Notes under the pieces: generated by a model
The model's input: the letters and a program-made list of their open reading frames with translations, nothing else
Told to the model about the DNA's origin: nothing
Databases searched by the model: none
Shown: one piece after another, positions 49,445-51,566 of the stretch
Numbering within the stretch: the stretch's first letter is position 1
Layout of the letters: each line of letters opens with the position of its first letter
From: Nocardioides lacusdianchii
Lineage (GTDB): Bacteria; Actinomycetota; Actinomycetes; Propionibacteriales; Nocardioidaceae
Assembly: GCF_020102855.1 (NCBI RefSeq)
Contig: NZ_JADHZD010000021.1
Span: 1-51,566, forward strand
Direction: 5' to 3'
DNA length: 51,566 bases
Translations under genes and position numbers: made by a program

Positions 49445-49509
49445 CATAGCGACCCGCTGCAAGCATCCCAAAGACCTTGGTCTTCGATGGTCGCGGTGGG
49501 GTGCGGCCG

Positions 49510-51566
49510 CTACTGCGGTAGAGCGTTTCCGACTCGTGTTCCAACCCATAGCGCCATGGAGATGTCCTCGGCAGAGGTGTAATTGGTGTGTTGCGAGAAG
49601 TTGTACAGGGCCATGTTCACACCGGTGGAGACCGCGCTGGGAATGGTAGCGGCGCATATCGGGTCGCCGCGATGACACATCGAGATGGTCCGTGAGGCAA
49701 GCGTCGCTAGCACGGGCTCGTCGTCGCCAGTAAGGAGTCTTGCGAAGACGCCGGCCTTGTCGGCGACCCCAGCTGCGGCTGCTGTGTAGTCGGTTTCCCA
49801 GACGGTCTCAGCGGGGTTTGACACCTTGCCGGGGTCAGCCAGGAGGGCAACGCCAAGGATCTGGCTGGCGTATGTATTCGGGTCCGCGATCTCGATGTGG
49901 ATCGCTAAGGCGCCTTGCGAGTACCCGACGAGCATGAACTTGGTCGACGAGCCGCACTGCTCTGTCAGTGAGTGCATCGTGTCCCAGAGCATCATGGAAC
50001 CCTCATAGATGCTGTTGATGTACTGCTCGGTAGTGACATCACTGCCGCCAACCCCGGGCACGGGTAGTGCCGCGTAGGGAATACCGAAGAACTGTACGTC
50101 TGCGTTCGGCCTAAGCTCCAGAATCCGTTGCTTGGCCTTCGCCGCGATCAGACTCGAGTCAGTCCCGAACAACTCGGTGCCGGAAACATAGGATCGATCC
50201 CCGTACTGCTCGAGGCTCGAACCTTGCGGAGACTCCCCGGATCCACGCAGCCCGATGACGGCCACCTGGGGGCAGTCTGTGGTGACAATCGGGGCGTCGT
50301 AGCTTGGTGGCGTCGGTTCGGGGGGTGCGACAAAACCTGCCCACGGCAGCACCAAAACGCCGCCGCCGCTCACAGACGGCCCCGTCCCGTAGGGCGCGGG
50401 CCCAGACGGCGTACCCCAGTCCACATTCCGCGCATCGACGGTCGAATCGCCTGCAACGATCCCGTGCGGGGAGAACACGATTCGCCCAGACACCGAACTC
50501 GCATACGAGCCTGCGTCCATAGTGAAAGCCGTCGACGCGTACCGAAGATCCACCCCCTCCGCCAGGACCTGCCCGCCCGCACCGACGTTGATGCCGTTCC
50601 AGTCGCCGGGGGCGGGGTTGGTGGTGCCGCCGTCGCCGTTGGTGTCACCGCCGATGCTGTCGTCCTTGAGGCTGGTGAGCACCACGGGCTGGGCGCTGGT
50701 GCCGTTCGCGTTGAGGGTGCCAGCGACGGTGAGGGCCGGGCTGTCTGAGTCGAACCTTGTAGCGGACCTGAACTTCAGGATGGTGCCTGAGTTGAGGGTG
50801 AGGGTGACCCCGGATGGGACGGTGAAGCCTCGGTTGGGGCCGGGGCCGATGCTGATGGGCAGCCCGGTCGCGGGGAGGGTCCAGTTGCCTCGCAGGGTTC
50901 CGCTGAGTTCGAGGGTGTTGGTGGTGTTGTCTGTTCCGGTGTTTCCGGTCAGCTTGCTGGGGAGCAGGTTGTTGGCGTTCACCTGCATCGCAATGCCTGG
51001 TAGCCATGAGCGGCCATCGTTTCCGTAGCTGCCGGTCACGCCGGTCACGGTGTTGCCGGTCACGGTCGGGGCAGGACTGTTGCTGTAGGGCGGGGAGGGT
51101 GCAAAGCCGCCGGGTGCTGCGTTGACGATGATGCCCGCGCCGCCGTAGTAGTCAGTGACGTCGGAGACGTTGTTGTTGGTCACGGTGGTCGTCGATCGGC
51201 TGATGTCGGCCGCGTGACCGGTTTGGGTCACGAGGATTCCGATGCCGGCGGTGTGGGCGATGGTGTTCCCAGTGACGACGATCTCTTTGCTGCTGCTCAA
51301 CTCGAGTGCGTAGTCGGAAGTGTGCTCGATGCGTGAGTTGGTCACAGACAACGGCGATGTGGACTCGCCAGTGACGTGGCCGTACCGGACCAGGGCACGG
51401 TCCAAGTTCAGGATTCCGGCTTCACGCATGTTGATGCCGTTCCAGTCGCCGGGGGCGGGGTTGGTGGTGCCGCCGTCGCCGTTGGTGTCACCGCCGATGC
51501 TGTCGTCCTTGAGGCTGGTGAGCACCACGGGCTGGGCGCTGGTGCCGTTCGCGTTGAGGGTGCCAG
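49510..51566 (-). CDS. Beta-helix repeat protein with C-terminal cutinase domain (5' end outside window)
   Basis: At least 685 residues; the frame is open to the window edge. The N-terminal part is a right-handed parallel beta-helix with Asn/Thr-rich turns (TGNTIAHTAGIGILVTQTG, VTNNNVSDVTDYYGGAGIIV). The last 260 residues are a cutinase-family serine esterase: CPQVAVIGLRGSGESPQ, nucleophile in MLVGYSQGA, Asp in CHRGDPICA and His in FSQHTNYT. A segment LTSLKDDSIGGDTNGDGG and its flanks occurs twice, 281 residues apart, encoded by identical DNA. Such proteins are exported in Actinobacteria; the signal peptide would lie outside the window. It may bind and hydrolyse a polyester or surface lipid. 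Confidence 0.8.
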   Translation of the reverse strand, partial: GTLNANGTSAQPVVLTSLKDDSIGGDTNGDGGTTNPAPGDWNGINMREAGILNLDRALVRYGHVTGESTSPLSVTNSRIEHTSDYALELSSSKEIVVTGNTIAHTAGIGILVTQTGHAADISRSTTTVTNNNVSDVTDYYGGAGIIVNAAPGGFAPSPPYSNSPAPTVTGNTVTGVTGSYGNDGRSWLPGIAMQVNANNLLPSKLTGNTGTDNTTNTLELSGTLRGNWTLPATGLPISIGPGPNRGFTVPSGVTLTLNSGTILKFRSATRFDSDSPALTVAGTLNANGTSAQPVVLTSLKDDSIGGDTNGDGGTTNPAPGDWNGINVGAGGQVLAEGVDLRYASTAFTMDAGSYASSVSGRIVFSPHGIVAGDSTVDARNVDWGTPSGPAPYGTGPSVSGGGVLVLPWAGFVAPPEPTPPSYDAPIVTTDCPQVAVIGLRGSGESPQGSSLEQYGDRSYVSGTELFGTDSSLIAAKAKQRILELRPNADVQFFGIPYAALPVPGVGGSDVTTEQYINSIYEGSMMLWDTMHSLTEQCGSSTKFMLVGYSQGALAIHIEIADPNTYASQILGVALLADPGKVSNPAETVWETDYTAAAAGVADKAGVFARLLTGDDEPVLATLASRTISMCHRGDPICAATIPSAVSTGVNMALYNFSQHTNYTSAEDISMALWVGTRVGNALPQ
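50587..50723. repeat. 137-bp exact repeat within the cutinase gene, copy 1
   Basis: Identical to 51430-51566 as far as the window allows; spacing 843 bp, an exact codon multiple. Codes for the same Asp/Gly-rich turn of the beta-helix. Confidence 0.9.
51430..51566. repeat. 137-bp exact repeat within the cutinase gene, copy 2 (reaches window end)
   Basis: Identity with 50587-50723 continues to the last base, so the true repeat is longer than can be seen here. Confidence 0.9.

Overview
The window is high-GC DNA with GTG/TTG starts, many ATGA or TGATG gene overlaps and gene families (YihY-YtxH-holin-DUF3618 cluster, PRC-barrel/DUF2382, LtrA, PucR, MobF relaxase with helicase) typical of Actinomycetes. 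A Nocardioides-like member of the Propionibacteriales is my best guess, but no rRNA or marker gene proves it. Much of the content is accessory: two IS3-type elements, toxin-antitoxin remains, a restriction-modification pair, a giant conjugative relaxase, a CHAT/trypsin operon, a retron-like reverse transcriptase and at least six decayed genes. No replication gene or type IV secretion gene is visible, so plasmid, integrative element and chromosomal island cannot be told apart.

Layout. 0-1 kb: an IS3 end has removed the N-terminus of a ParD-like antitoxin that overlaps an intact zeta toxin. 1.1-6.0 kb: a hypothetical gene, a small ribbon-helix-helix-like protein facing a palindromic operator, then three rightward genes: a MazG-YqcI/YcgG fusion, a HEAT-like protein with an Asn/Gly-rich amyloid-like motif, and an HD nucleotidase-like protein. 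6.1-11.1 kb: a hidden CHAT-protease remnant and a tight leftward operon of trypsin-like zymogen, four-helix membrane protein and TPR-CHAT protease. 11.4-12.7 kb: a complete IS3 element. 12.8-15.2 kb: restriction endonuclease candidate and N6-adenine methyltransferase, inserted next to a truncated nuclease. 15.2-22.8 kb: mobilisation block with two leftward accessory genes (one frameshifted), a divergent promoter/possible oriT, and a 1974-residue relaxase-helicase-primase.

22.8-30.4 kb: membrane and envelope-stress genes (YihY, YtxH, a holin/DUF3618 deletion fusion, TetR, PRC-barrel/DUF2382, TM-helix channel), tandem repeats and a broken HigA-type antitoxin. 30.5-40.2 kb: metabolic and stress genes: amino acid oxidase, formaldehyde dehydrogenase-PfpI-monooxygenase operon divergent from a PucR regulator, LtrA, and a short UvrA paralogue behind a perfect 16-bp palindrome.

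40.4-45.1 kb: a five-gene operon (old yellow enzyme, PaaI thioesterase, MFS exporter, TetR, enoyl-CoA isomerase-like) with a TetR-type operator, bracketed by two near-identical 83-bp direct repeats. 45.1-49.5 kb: an SDR lacking its catalytic residues, a SWIM zinc-finger protein, a decayed VOC gene, the reverse transcriptase with an upstream retron-like RNA closed by a perfect 12-bp inverted repeat, and a uridine-kinase-like gene; a dispersed two-hairpin repeat sits between these modules. 49.5 kb to the end: a beta-helix/cutinase surface protein running off the window with a 137-bp exact internal repeat.

The strongest candidates for an undescribed system are the retron-like locus (46.9-48.4 kb), the trypsin/membrane/CHAT operon (6.7-11.1 kb) and the neighbouring MazG/HEAT/HD set (2.0-6.0 kb). 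All look like abortive or regulated-suicide defence modules, which is inference from domain content.
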